NCBI RefSeq assembly: GCF_050847355.1
Contig: NZ_CP193755.1
Location: forward strand, 248,001-312,000
Direction of reading: 5' to 3'
DNA: 64,000 nucleotides
Origin: Limimaricola sp027213785
Lineage (GTDB): Bacteria > Pseudomonadota > Alphaproteobacteria > Rhodobacterales > Rhodobacteraceae
Part shown: positions 40,023 to 48,049 of the stretch, piece after piece
Layout: every line of letters begins with the position of its first letter
How positions within the stretch are numbered: the stretch's first letter is position 1
Program-made: the position numbers and the translations under genes
Notes under the pieces: generated by a model
Seen by the model: only the letters and a program-made list of their open reading frames with translations
The model's database searches: none
Told to the model about the DNA's origin: nothing

Positions 40023-41515
40023 TTCTTCTTGCCGAAGCCGGAGAGGCCCGAGGGCAGGCCCATGCCGCCGCCCATGCCGGGCATCTTGCCCATGCCCGGC
40101 GGCAGCTGCTTGCCGAGCATCTTGGCGGCCTTTTCCATCGCGGCGGGGTCGTTCATGTCGGGCATCTCGCCGCCCTTGCCGAACATGCCCTTCATGGCCT
40201 GTTTCAGCATGCCGCCCTTGCCCATCTTCTTCACGACATCGGCCATCTGCTTTTGCTGCTTGAGCAGCTTGTTCAGCTCCGACACCTCGAGCCCCGCGCC
40301 CTTGGCGATGCGCTTCTTGCGGCTGGCCTGCAGGATGTCGGGGTTGGCCCGCTCTTTCTTGGTCATGGAGTTGATCAGCGCGATCTGGCGCTTGAGCATC
40401 CGGTCGTCGAAGCCCGCCGACTGCGCCTGCTTGGCCATCTTGCCCATGCCGGGCAGCATGCCCATCAGGCTCTCCATGCCGCCCATCTTGAGCATCTGCT
40501 CGAGCTGCATCTTCAGGTCGTTCATGTTGAAGCGGCCCTTCTGGAACCGTTTCATCATCCGCTCGGCCTGTTCGGCCTCGATCGTCTGCTGCGCCTTTTC
40601 CACGAGGGCGACGATGTCGCCCATGCCGAGGATCCGGCCCGCGATGCGCTCGGCCTCGAAGGTCTCGATCGCGTCCATCTTCTCGCCGAGGCCGACGAAG
40701 CGAATGGGCTTGCCGGTCACCTTGCGCATCGACAGCGCCGCACCGCCGCGCCCGTCGCCGTCCATCCGGGTCAGGACGACGCCCGAGACGCCGATCTTGT
40801 CGTCGAACTCGGTGGCGACGTTGACCGCGTCCTGACCGGTCAGGCCGTCGACCACCAAGAGCGTCTCGCGCGGGGTGACCGCGTCGCGCACCGCCGCCGC
40901 CTGGGCGATCAGCTCCTGATCGATATGCAGGCGTCCGGCGGTATCGAGCATGTAGACATCGTAGCCGCCCAGGCTGGCCTGCGTCTTGGCGCGCTTGGCA
41001 ATGGCGACCGGGTCCTCGCCCTTGACGATCGGCAGCGTGTCGACGCCGATCTGGCGGCCGAGGATCTCCAGCTGCTCCATCGCGGCGGGGCGGTTGACGT
41101 CGAGCGAGGCCATCAGCACCCGCTTGCCCTCGCGCTCGGTAAGGCGCTTGGCGAGCTTGGCGGTGGTGGTGGTCTTGCCCGAGCCCTGCAGGCCGACCAT
41201 CAGGATCGGCGCGGGCGGGCTGTCGATCTTGAGCTTGCCCGGGTCGCTGTCACCGGTGAGCACCGAGACCAGCTCGTCATGCACGATCTTCACGACCTGC
41301 TGGCCCGGCGTGATCGACTTGGTCACCGCCTGGCCGGTGGCCTTTTCCTGCACGGCGGCGACGAAATCGCGCGCCACGCTGAGCGACACGTCGGCCTCCA
41401 GCAGCGCCACGCGCACTTCGCGCAGCGCGGTACGCACGTCCTCGTCGGAGAGGGCGCCCTGCTTGGTGAGCCTGTCGAAGACGCCTGAGAGGCGGTCTGA
41501 GAGCGATTCGAACAT
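40019..41515 (-). CDS. ffh: Signal recognition particle GTPase Ffh
   Basis: This is a 498-residue SRP54 homologue targeting nascent membrane proteins with 4.5S RNA. It has the N-domain (residues 1-90), G-domain motifs GLQGSGKTTTTAKLA, DTAGRLHID and TRMDGDGRGG, and a methionine-rich M-domain with LLPGMGKMAKQAQ-like stretches ending in a GMGGGMG tail. MFESLSDRLSGVFDRLTKQG is the conserved start; an in-frame extension upstream is spurious. It is the first gene of the minus-strand translation cluster. Confidence 0.96.
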   Translation of the reverse strand: MFESLSDRLSGVFDRLTKQGALSDEDVRTALREVRVALLEADVSLSVARDFVAAVQEKATGQAVTKSITPGQQVVKIVHDELVSVLTGDSDPGKLKIDSPPAPILMVGLQGSGKTTTTAKLAKRLTEREGKRVLMASLDVNRPAAMEQLEILGRQIGVDTLPIVKGEDPVAIAKRAKTQASLGGYDVYMLDTAGRLHIDQELIAQAAAVRDAVTPRETLLVVDGLTGQDAVNVATEFDDKIGVSGVVLTRMDGDGRGGAALSMRKVTGKPIRFVGLGEKMDAIETFEAERIAGRILGMGDIVALVEKAQQTIEAEQAERMMKRFQKGRFNMNDLKMQLEQMLKMGGMESLMGMLPGMGKMAKQAQSAGFDDRMLKRQIALINSMTKKERANPDILQASRKKRIAKGAGLEVSELNKLLKQQKQMADVVKKMGKGGMLKQAMKGMFGKGGEMPDMNDPAAMEKAAKMLGKQLPPGMGKMPGMGGGMGLPSGLSGFGKKK

Positions 41516-41749
41516 GGCGGTCCTTTCCGACCGTTGCGTCAGTCCCGGTTGCCCCATGCGGTTGCGCGCCCGTGGGCGCAACGCGCTGACGGACGGCGAT
41601 CCCCGCAATGGCCGGGGACCGGAAAGCCTGAGCTTCCGGGTTTGGGGCTCGCAATTACGGCGGATCGCGCTTCCGGTCAAGAGGCGGGAGTCGCTTGGAG
41701 GCGGCGGAAATGCATCCTAGAAGAGGGTCCCACCCCCGAGGAGAGCCGC

Positions 41750-42625
41750 ATGGACAACTGGGACGAAATCCGCACCGCCTTTCACGTGGCCCGCATGGGC
41801 ACGGTCTCGGGCGCCGCCGACGTGCTGGGCGTGCATCATGCGACGGTGATCCGCCATGTCGACGCGCTCGAGACGCGGCTCGGCGTGAAGCTGTTCCAGC
41901 GCCACCCGCGCGGCTACACCGCGACCGAGGCGGGGCGCGACCTCTTGCAGGTGGCGCAGGCCACGGACGACCAGTTCGCGCAGCTGGTCAGTCGTCTCAA
42001 GGGGCAGGGCGACGGCGTCGAGGGCGAGTTGGCGGTGACCACGCTCGATACCCTGGCCGATCTGGTGACGCCGCTGCTGATCGACTTCCAGGCCGAGTAC
42101 CCGTCCGTGATCGTGCGGCTGCTCACCGGCACCCGGCTGTTCCGGCTCGAATATGGCGAGGCGCATGTCGCGATCCGCGCCGGCGCCGCGCCGGACCAGC
42201 CCGACAACGTGGTGCAGCCGCTGCTGCGGATGCAGGTCGTGCTGGTGGCCTCGCGCAGCTACATCGCGCGCCATGGCCTGCCGCGCGGGGTTGAGGATCT
42301 GGCCGAGCACCGTTTCGTGTGCTCCGACGACCTCGAAAGCCGCGCCCCCTTCTATCGCTGGCTGCGCGAGACAGTGCCGCTCGACCGGATCGCCTTTCGC
42401 GCCTTCGGCGAGCGCAACCAGCGCGACGCGGTGCTGGCCGGGGCGGGCCTGGGCTTCGTGCCGCTGCACGAGGCGCAGACGCGCGACGATCTGGAAATCA
42501 TTCATGGGCCGCTGCCGGAATGGGAGGTGCCGATCTGGGTCGTCACCCATGTGGACCTGCACCGGACGCCCAAGGTGCAGGCCTTTCTCAAGGCTTTGAA
42601 GGACCGCGCGAAAAGCTGGAGCTAG
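41750..42625 (+). CDS. LysR-family transcriptional regulator
   Basis: This is a 291-residue LysR protein. The HTH is MDNWDEIRTAFHVARMGTVS, then GAADVLGVHHATVIRHVDAL (residues 1-60). The effector domain (about 90-291) has VTTLDTLADLVTPLLIDFQA, the VAIRAGAAPDQPDN loop and the AGAGLGFVPLHEA helix start. No obvious target is adjacent: ffh diverges and the next genes are tiny. A GAGGAGAG ribosome-binding site precedes the ATG. Confidence 0.9.
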   Translation: MDNWDEIRTAFHVARMGTVSGAADVLGVHHATVIRHVDALETRLGVKLFQRHPRGYTATEAGRDLLQVAQATDDQFAQLVSRLKGQGDGVEGELAVTTLDTLADLVTPLLIDFQAEYPSVIVRLLTGTRLFRLEYGEAHVAIRAGAAPDQPDNVVQPLLRMQVVLVASRSYIARHGLPRGVEDLAEHRFVCSDDLESRAPFYRWLRETVPLDRIAFRAFGERNQRDAVLAGAGLGFVPLHEAQTRDDLEIIHGPLPEWEVPIWVVTHVDLHRTPKVQAFLKALKDRAKSWS

Positions 42626-42696
42626 GTCGAGGAACGATTTCGTGAGCGCGGCGTTGGCCCGACAGCTTCTTACTTAATTCATCCTGAAGGGCAGCC

Positions 42697-42771
42697 ATGC
42701 GCAACATCATCTACATCATCGGTCTCGTCGTCGTCGTCATCGCCGTTCTCTCGTTGATCGGCCTGGTCTGA
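42697..42771 (+). CDS. 24-residue single-pass membrane peptide
   Basis: A 25-codon frame encodes MRNIIYIIGLVVVVIAVLSL followed by IGLV: one Arg and Asn, then a complete hydrophobic helix. AAGGG lies at correct spacing before the ATG. Similar MxNIIYIIGL peptides are, to my recollection, annotated in other Rhodobacterales. The stop is 2 bp from the convergent ArsR gene. Function is unknown; a membrane-complex accessory or stress peptide is possible. Confidence 0.65.
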   Translation: MRNIIYIIGLVVVVIAVLSLIGLV

Positions 42772-42773
42772 GA

Positions 42774-43139
42774 TCAACCCTCCGCCGCGGCCGGGTCTTC
42801 GGAACCCGGCGCGGCGGACGCCCCCAGTTCCCGTGCGAGGAACCTCTCGAAGGCGTCGAGATCGATGCCTTCCATCTGCCCGAACCCCTGCATCCAGACC
42901 GAGGCCTCGCGCAGCCCGTCCGGCTCCAGCTGGCACCAGGTCACGCGGCCCCGGCGGTCGCGCGAGATCAGCCCCGCCTCTGCCAGAACCCCCAGATGCT
43001 TCGAGATCGCCGCGAGCGACATCTCGAACGGCTCCGCCACGTCGGTTACCGCCATGTCATCCTCGAGCAGCAGCGCGAGGATCGCGCGCCGCGTCGGGTC
43101 GGCAAGAGCGGAAAAGACAAGATCGAGAGATGCGGCCAT
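42774..43139 (-). CDS. ArsR-family transcriptional regulator
   Basis: This is a 121-residue winged-helix repressor. LVFSALADPTRRAILALLLE, the MAVTDVAEPFEMSLAAISKH recognition region and VLAEAGLISRDRRGRVTWCQ (wing) are clear. No Cys-x-Cys metal site is seen, so it is not an obvious metal sensor; it resembles ArsR proteins often paired with SRPBCC/AHSA1 genes, but none is present. The ATG at 43139 is chosen because a perfect palindrome (43171-43186) lies upstream; earlier starts would include it in the coding region. Confidence 0.88.
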   Translation of the reverse strand: MAASLDLVFSALADPTRRAILALLLEDDMAVTDVAEPFEMSLAAISKHLGVLAEAGLISRDRRGRVTWCQLEPDGLREASVWMQGFGQMEGIDLDAFERFLARELGASAAPGSEDPAAAEG

Positions 43140-43170
43140 GGCGCGACCTGACCCCGCGCCGGGGCAAACG

Positions 43171-43186
43171 TCAACCGCGCGGTTGA
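43171..43186. promoter_or_regulatory. Candidate ArsR operator TCAACCGCGCGGTTGA
   Basis: A perfect 16-bp palindrome of the CAACC...GGTTG type lies 32 bp upstream of the ArsR start. This half-site is common for SRPBCC-associated ArsR repressors, so autoregulation is likely. Confidence 0.65.
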
Positions 43187-43299
43187 ATGTCGCAACCACT
43201 GCTCCCATGGCGCTGGCGCCTCGTCCCGCGCGGCAAGTTTCCGAGAATATCCAGCAAACACAGGGCATAGCTTCGCTATCCCTCGTGGATTTCGCCTGC

Positions 43300-43326
43300 T
43301 TGACCAAACCGGCCCCGCGCTATAGC
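43300..43326 (+). promoter_or_regulatory. Predicted promoter of the F0 ATP synthase operon
   Basis: TTGACC (43300-43305) and TATAGC (43321-43326) are separated by 15 bp, shorter than ideal, 34 bp before the atpI start. This was read by eye. Confidence 0.45.
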
Positions 43327-43359
43327 ACCCTCCTCGACCGATGAGGGGGCCGACCCGGA

Positions 43360-43698
43360 GTGTCCGACAGCCAAGACGACGACGATCACGAAGCGCGGTT
43401 GCGCGCGCTGGAAGAGCGTCTCGCGAAGCTGAAGGGCAAGCCAGAGGAAGCCGCTCATCAGGAGAGCCATTACAGCCAGGCACAGGTCGCCTGGCGGATG
43501 GTGATCGAGCTTGTGGCCGGTCTCGGGATCGGCTTCGGGATCGGGTACGGCTTGGACACCCTTTTCGGGACCATGCCGATCTTCCTGATCCCGTTCATAT
43601 TCCTGGGCCTCGCGGCGGGCGTGAAGACGATGCTGCGCACGGCCAAGGAACTGCAGGTTAAACAGCAGGCCGATCAGGCCGGCGACGACGAGGGCTGA
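43360..43698 (+). CDS. atpI: ATP synthase protein I
   Basis: This is a 112-residue assembly factor that helps form the c-ring. The N-terminus is charged and coiled-coil-like (ARLRALEERLAKLKGKPEEA), then VAWRMVIELVAGLGIGFGIG and FLIPFIFLGLAAGVKTMLRT make two membrane helices. The start is GTG after CCCGGA. It leads the F0 operon, with F1 genes elsewhere, as in other alphaproteobacteria. Confidence 0.92.
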   Translation: MSDSQDDDDHEARLRALEERLAKLKGKPEEAAHQESHYSQAQVAWRMVIELVAGLGIGFGIGYGLDTLFGTMPIFLIPFIFLGLAAGVKTMLRTAKELQVKQQADQAGDDEG

Positions 43699-43702
43699 GA
43701 GA

Positions 43703-44479
43703 ATGGCGACAGAAGCGGTGGCGTTGGTCGAGGGTGAAGAGCCGGGCGGTCTGGTGTTCCACCCGTTCGACCAGTTCGAGATCAAGCCGCTCTTCGGCGA
43801 GATCGGCGACCCGGTGTCCTGGTACACGATCTCCAACGCCACCTTCTGGATGGCGATGGCCGCGCTTTGCGTGATCGGGCTGCTGGTGATCGGCACCCGC
43901 GGTCGCGCCGTGATCCCGAGCCGGGTCCAGTCGGCCGCCGAGCTGGTCTATGGCTTCGTCTACAAGATGGTCGAGGACGTCACCGGCAAGGAAGGCCTCA
44001 AGTACTTCCCCTGGATCATGACGCTGTTCCTGTTCATCCTGTTCTCGAACTATCTCGGGCTGCTGCCGCTGGCCTTCACGCCCACCTCGCACATCGCCGT
44101 CACCGCGGTGCTGGCGCTCGGCGTGTTCATCACCGTCACCGTGATCGGCTTCGTGAAGAACGGCATGGCTTTCCTCGGGCTGTTCTGGATGAAGGAAGCG
44201 CCGCTCTTCCTGCGCCCGGTCATCGCGATCATCGAGGTGATCTCGTATTTCGTGCGCCCGGTCAGCCACTCCATCCGTCTCGCCGGCAACCTCGTCGCCG
44301 GTCACGCGATGATCAAGGTGTTCGCGGGCTTTGCCGCCATCGCCGCGCTGTCGCCGCTCTCGGTCGTGGCGATCACCGCGATCTATGGGCTCGAAGTGCT
44401 CGTGGCCGGCATTCAGGCCTACGTGTTCACCATCCTCACCTGCATCTACCTCAAGGACGCGCTGCACCCGTCGCACTGA
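43703..44479 (+). CDS. atpB: F0F1 ATP synthase subunit a
   Basis: This is a 258-residue membrane subunit forming the proton half-channels. FHPFDQFEIKPLFGEIGDPV is near the N-terminus. The essential Arg lies in RLAGNLVAGHAMIKVFAGF, and ILTCIYLKDALHPSH ends the protein. Five to six membrane segments are evident. It starts 5 bp after atpI. Confidence 0.96.
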   Translation: MATEAVALVEGEEPGGLVFHPFDQFEIKPLFGEIGDPVSWYTISNATFWMAMAALCVIGLLVIGTRGRAVIPSRVQSAAELVYGFVYKMVEDVTGKEGLKYFPWIMTLFLFILFSNYLGLLPLAFTPTSHIAVTAVLALGVFITVTVIGFVKNGMAFLGLFWMKEAPLFLRPVIAIIEVISYFVRPVSHSIRLAGNLVAGHAMIKVFAGFAAIAALSPLSVVAITAIYGLEVLVAGIQAYVFTILTCIYLKDALHPSH

Positions 44480-44550
44480 GACGGGGCGCGATCCGCCGAG
44501 GTCGGTTCACCCTTCACCAAACACGCAATTCCAAATCAGGAGATACCCCC

Positions 44551-44787
44551 ATGGAAGGCGATATCGCACAATTCGGTCAGTTCATCGGCGCCGGCCTCGC
44601 GGCCATCGGCTCGGGCCTCGCGGCCATCGGTGTGGGCTCGGTCGCGGCGAACTACCTGGGCGGCGCGCTGCGCAACCCCTCGGCTGCTGCCTCGCAGACC
44701 GCCACGCTGTTCATCGGCCTGGCCTTCGCCGAAGCGCTCGGGATCTTCTCGTTCCTCGTCGCCCTGCTGCTGATGTTCGCGGTCTGA
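44551..44787 (+). CDS. atpE: F0F1 ATP synthase subunit c
   Basis: This is a 78-residue hairpin proteolipid. Helix 1 carries the Gly/Ala repeat GAGLAAIGSGLAAIGVG. The polar loop is ALRNPSA. Helix 2 contains the proton-carrying Glu in LFIGLAFAEALGIFSFLVAL. No sodium-binding pattern is evident, so a proton ring is expected. A strong CAGGAG ribosome-binding site is consistent with the high copy number needed. Confidence 0.97.
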   Translation: MEGDIAQFGQFIGAGLAAIGSGLAAIGVGSVAANYLGGALRNPSAAASQTATLFIGLAFAEALGIFSFLVALLLMFAV

Positions 44788-44851
44788 TCCAGACCTCGAT
44801 CTCCTGACCGGCGGCGCGGGAATTCCCGCGCCGCCATTTCCTTAGGGCTCG

Positions 44852-45421
44852 ATGGAGGACGCCGTGGCGACCGAAACCATTACCGCCGAAGAAGCACTGG
44901 CGGTGCACGGAGCCGAAGCCGCTGGGCCGGGCATGCCCCAGCTCGACGTCTCCAGCTTCCCGAACCAGATTTTCTGGCTCCTGGTCACGCTCGGCGTGAT
45001 CTATTTCGTCCTGTCCCGCTTTGCCCTGCCGCGCATCGGCGCGGTGCTGGCCGAGCGCGCGGGCACGATCACCAACGACATCGCCGCCGCCGAGGAGCTG
45101 CGGCATCGCGCCCGTGAGGCCGAGACCGCCTATGACAAGGCGTTGGCCGATGCGCGAGCCGAGGCCAACCGGATCGTCGCCGAGACCAAGGCGCAGATCC
45201 AGGCCGATCTCGACGCCGAGATCGAAAAGGCCGATGCGCAGATCGCCGCGAAGACCGCCGAAAGCCAGGCGGCGATCGACGAGATCCGCGAAAGCGCCGC
45301 GCGCAACGTGAGCGAGGTCGCCCGCGACGTCGCCCGCGAGATCGTCGCCGCCTTCGGCGCCGATGCCGATGCCGCGAAGGTCGATGCCGCGGTCGACGCC
45401 AAGCTGGGAGAGCGCGCATGA
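44852..45421 (+). CDS. atpF': F0F1 ATP synthase subunit b'
   Basis: This is a 189-residue peripheral-stalk subunit. A 30-residue soluble N-terminus precedes one membrane helix (FPNQIFWLLVTLGVIYFVLS). A long charged helix (residues 60-189; Ala/Glu/Asp/Lys-rich) follows for the right-handed coiled coil with subunit b. Duplicated b and b' are typical of alphaproteobacteria and chloroplasts. It overlaps atpF by four bases. Confidence 0.93.
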   Translation: MEDAVATETITAEEALAVHGAEAAGPGMPQLDVSSFPNQIFWLLVTLGVIYFVLSRFALPRIGAVLAERAGTITNDIAAAEELRHRAREAETAYDKALADARAEANRIVAETKAQIQADLDAEIEKADAQIAAKTAESQAAIDEIRESAARNVSEVARDVAREIVAAFGADADAAKVDAAVDAKLGERA

Positions 45422-45978
45422 AACTCGTTCTCGCAACCCTGGCCCTGAGCCTGACCGCCGCCCCGGCGATGGCCGCGACGGGGCCGTTCTTCTCGCTCCG
45501 CAACACCGACTTCATCGTGCTGCTGGCGTTCCTGCTCTTCGTCGGCGTGCTCCTTTACTTCCGCGTTCCGCGCGAAGTGGGCAAGCTGCTCGACAAGCGG
45601 GCCGACGGCATCCGCGCCGAACTCGACGAGGCCCGCGGGCTTCGCGAGGAAGCGCAGTCGCTGCTGGCCTCCTACGAGCGCAAGCAGAAGGACGTGCAGA
45701 CCCAGGCCGACCGCATCGTGTCGAACGCGCGCGAAGAGGCCAACCGCTCGGCCGAGCAGGCCAAGGTCGATATCGCGAAGTCGATCCAGCGCCGCCTGAC
45801 CGCCGCCGAGGAACAGATCCAGTCGGCTCAGGACAAGGCCGTCAAGGAGGTCCGCGACCAAGCCGTGGCCGTGGCCGTGGCTGCCGCGCGCCAGGTCATC
45901 GCCGAGCAGATGACCGCCCAGCGCGCCGACAAGATGATCGACGAGTCGATCCAGACGGTGGGCGCCAAGCTGCACTGA
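45418..45978 (+). CDS. atpF: F0F1 ATP synthase subunit b
   Basis: This is a 186-residue b subunit. An unusual N-terminal hydrophobic segment (LVLATLALSLTAAPAMAATG) resembles a signal peptide, followed by the true anchor NTDFIVLLAFLLFVGVLLYF and a long helix (residues 50-186) with FRVPREVGKLLDKRADGIRA. This signal-like leader occurs in other Rhodobacterales b subunits. Last gene of the operon, before a bidirectional terminator. Confidence 0.94.
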   Translation: MKLVLATLALSLTAAPAMAATGPFFSLRNTDFIVLLAFLLFVGVLLYFRVPREVGKLLDKRADGIRAELDEARGLREEAQSLLASYERKQKDVQTQADRIVSNAREEANRSAEQAKVDIAKSIQRRLTAAEEQIQSAQDKAVKEVRDQAVAVAVAAARQVIAEQMTAQRADKMIDESIQTVGAKLH

Positions 45979-46000
45979 CCGGATCGTCGAGACGACACCG

Positions 46001-46032
46001 AAAGGCCCGGCCGCGACAGCGACCGGGCCTTT
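46001..46032. terminator. Bidirectional terminator after the F0 operon
   Basis: AAAGGCCCGG (46001-46010) pairs with CCGGGCCTTT (46023-46032) around a 12-nt loop, giving A/T tracts on both sides. It separates atpF from the convergent small secreted protein gene. Confidence 0.9.
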
Positions 46033-46052
46033 CCGCTTTCAGGTTGTTCGCC

Positions 46053-46292
46053 TCAGCGCGGAGTGCTCGCGGCCTCGCTCGGAAGCGCGCCGTCCAGCAG
46101 CGCCAGAAGATCGATCGAGGGGGCGGGGGGCTCGACGGGGGAGGCCGAGGCCATCTCGCTGCTTTCGGGGAGGGAGCGGTCCTGCGCGGCGTCGGCGGTG
46201 ACATTGTGCCGATCGCCGCAGCCGCCGGGCCCGGCCATCGCCGTGGAGGCCGTCAGGAGCGCGGCGCAGGCCGCGGCCAGAAGTCGTGTCAT
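46053..46292 (-). CDS. Small exported hypothetical protein
   Basis: This is a 79-residue protein with a clear signal peptide (MTRLLAAACAALLTASTAMA). The mature 59 residues are Ser/Pro/Glu-rich, with a short Cys/His patch (GPGGCGDRHN) and a C-terminal IDLLALLDGALPSEA helix. The Cys-x-x-x-His patch near the N-terminus is reminiscent of small exported proteins of Rhodobacteraceae, but I do not know a function. The gene lies alone between two terminator or regulatory regions. Confidence 0.6.
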   Translation of the reverse strand: MTRLLAAACAALLTASTAMAGPGGCGDRHNVTADAAQDRSLPESSEMASASPVEPPAPSIDLLALLDGALPSEAASTPR

Positions 46293-46352
46293 CGCGTATC
46301 CTCCTGTGGTGCGATACGCGATCCTAGCACGGATCGGGTCTTGCGTCGCGCC

Positions 46353-47126
46353 TCAGCGGCCGGTCTCGCGGCTGAGCCGTCGCCGCGCGATCTCCTCGTG
46401 ACGATCGGCCTGCCGCTGATCGCTCAAGGCGCCCTGCACGTAGTCGAGATGCGCCGCGACGGCGGCGCGGGCGGCGGCGGGATCGCGCGCCTGCAGCGCC
46501 TCGTTGATCGCTCGGTGCTGTTCCAGCACCGAGGCCCGCGTGATGCGCTGGCGGAACATGACTTGGCGGTTGTAGAACACGCCCTCGCGCAGCAGGTCGT
46601 AGATCGAGCGCATCATGTGCAGCATGACGACGTTGTGGCTCGCCTCGACGATGGCGAGGTGGAACTCGGCGTCGAGCGCGGCCTCTGCCTCGGCATCGGC
46701 GGTGGGCTTGGATTGCGCCGCTTCCATCCGCGCGAAGACCGCGCCGATCACCGCGAGGTCGCTGTCGGAGCCGAGCTTGGCCGCGCGCTCCGCCGCCAGC
46801 CCCTCGATGTCGCGCCGGAACGCGACCATGTCCGATACCGCTTCCTCATGGGTGGCGAAGAGCCGCACGAGGGCGGGGGAAAAGGCCGAGCCGATGACGT
46901 TCGAGACATAGACGCCGGCACCGGCCCGGGTCTCCACCAAGCCGCGTGTCTGCAACTCGGCAAGCGCCTCGCGCAGGCTCGGCCGCGATACGCCCAGCCG
47001 CTCGGCCAGTTCGCGCTCGGGCGGCAGCCGGTCGCCGGGGCGCAATATGCCGCGCAGCACCAACTCCTCGATCTGGCGCACCACGCCATGCGAAAGCTTT
47101 TCGGGCTGGATCGGCTTGAAAGGCAT
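46353..47126 (-). CDS. GntR/FadR-family transcriptional regulator (FCD domain)
   Basis: This is a 257-residue regulator. The winged HTH (residues about 10-75) includes GILRPGDRLPPERELAERLG and GVSRPSLREALAELQTRGLV. The FCD effector domain (about 100-235) has FHLAIVEASHNVVML and the metal/ligand His positions EQHRAINEAL and AAHLDYV. It is closest to PdhR/LldR/GlcC types that sense organic acids. The target may be distant: glcEF lies in this window about 15 kb away, but linkage is only a guess. MPFKPIQPEKLS is the natural start. Confidence 0.88.
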   Translation of the reverse strand: MPFKPIQPEKLSHGVVRQIEELVLRGILRPGDRLPPERELAERLGVSRPSLREALAELQTRGLVETRAGAGVYVSNVIGSAFSPALVRLFATHEEAVSDMVAFRRDIEGLAAERAAKLGSDSDLAVIGAVFARMEAAQSKPTADAEAEAALDAEFHLAIVEASHNVVMLHMMRSIYDLLREGVFYNRQVMFRQRITRASVLEQHRAINEALQARDPAAARAAVAAHLDYVQGALSDQRQADRHEEIARRRLSRETGR

Positions 47127-47142
47127 GGTTTGCTCCGCGATT

Positions 47143-47159
47143 GGTAAATTTCTATTACC
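47143..47159. promoter_or_regulatory. Candidate GntR operator
   Basis: GGTAA (47143-47147) and TTACC (47155-47159) form an inverted repeat with a 7-bp AT-rich spacer, 17 bp upstream of the GntR start. The half-site is similar to FadR-family TGGT/ACCA sites; autoregulation is inferred. Confidence 0.45.
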
Positions 47160-47181
47160 GCGTGCGGCGCGGCTCAACCGA

Positions 47182-47213
47182 AAATAAAAAGGGGCCGCCC
47201 CCGAAGGGCGGCC
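47182..47213 (-). terminator. Terminator of the OmpA-like lipoprotein gene
   Basis: On the minus strand GGGCCGCCC-TTCGG-GGGCGGCCC is followed by CTTTTTATTTT, a textbook intrinsic terminator. Confidence 0.92.
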
Positions 47214-47237
47214 CGATCCTGTCCGGTGTGATGCGGA

Positions 47238-47897
47238 TCAGCTGTTCGGGGTGATGATGATCTCGACCCGGCGGTTCTGGCGACGGCCCTCGGGGCTCAG
47301 GTTCGAGGCGATGGGCTGGTCCTCGCCGCGGCCGATGGCGCGGACGCGCGACGGCGAGACGCCGGCCGAGGTCAGCACCGAGGCGACGGCCTGGGCGCGG
47401 CGCTCGGAGAGCTGCTGGTTGTACGCGGCCGAACCGGTGTTGTCGGCATGGCCCACCACGTTGACCGTGGTGTTGGGATAGTTGTTGAGCGACCCCGCGA
47501 TGGCGCGCAGGTCGGATTGCAGCGATCCAGTCAGCTGGGCGCTGTCGGTGGCGAACAGGATGTCCTGCGGCAGGGTCACGACCAGCTGCTCGCCGGTGTT
47601 GACGATGCCCACATTCGAGCCGAGCTGGTTGCGCAGTTCGGCTTCCTGACGGTCGAGCAGGGCACCGGTACCGGCACCGGCGGCACCGCCAAGGGCCGCA
47701 CCGACGGCGGCGCGGCGCAGCCGCTCGTCGCTGTCATCGGCGGTCAGCGCGCCCACGGCCGCGCCGAGACCGGCACCGACGAGGGCACCGCGGCGGGTGT
47801 TGGCGTTCGGGTCGGGGTTGTTCGGAGTGACGGGCTGGCAAGCGGCCACGGCAAGGGCCGACACGGTGACGAGCGCGAGGGGAAGCTTGGTGATCAT
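47238..47897 (-). CDS. OmpA-family outer-membrane lipoprotein
   Basis: This is a 219-residue lipoprotein. The signal peptide ends in the lipobox LAVAAC (Cys about residue 20). Two glycine-zipper stretches follow (GALVGAGLGAAVGAL; VGAALGGAAGAGTGALL), then the OmpA peptidoglycan-binding domain with ILFATDSAQLTG, VVGHADNTGSAAYNQQLSER and GEDQPIASNLSPEGRRQNRR. It should tether the outer membrane to peptidoglycan. The arrangement resembles YiaD and Pal-like proteins. An earlier frame extending upstream is spurious. Confidence 0.92.
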   Translation of the reverse strand: MITKLPLALVTVSALAVAACQPVTPNNPDPNANTRRGALVGAGLGAAVGALTADDSDERLRRAAVGAALGGAAGAGTGALLDRQEAELRNQLGSNVGIVNTGEQLVVTLPQDILFATDSAQLTGSLQSDLRAIAGSLNNYPNTTVNVVGHADNTGSAAYNQQLSERRAQAVASVLTSAGVSPSRVRAIGRGEDQPIASNLSPEGRRQNRRVEIIITPNS

Positions 47898-48049
47898 CGG
47901 TTTATCCAATTCTTGCGAGTCGCGCGGGGAGTGATGCCCGCGCCTGTCCCGGTTTGATAGAGGCCGCGTGCGGCTGCTATGCAATAACGTAGCCTTGATA
48001 GGCAGGTTCCAGCCTTTTCGGGAACCAAACCGGCTGTTGCGCGCGGGCA

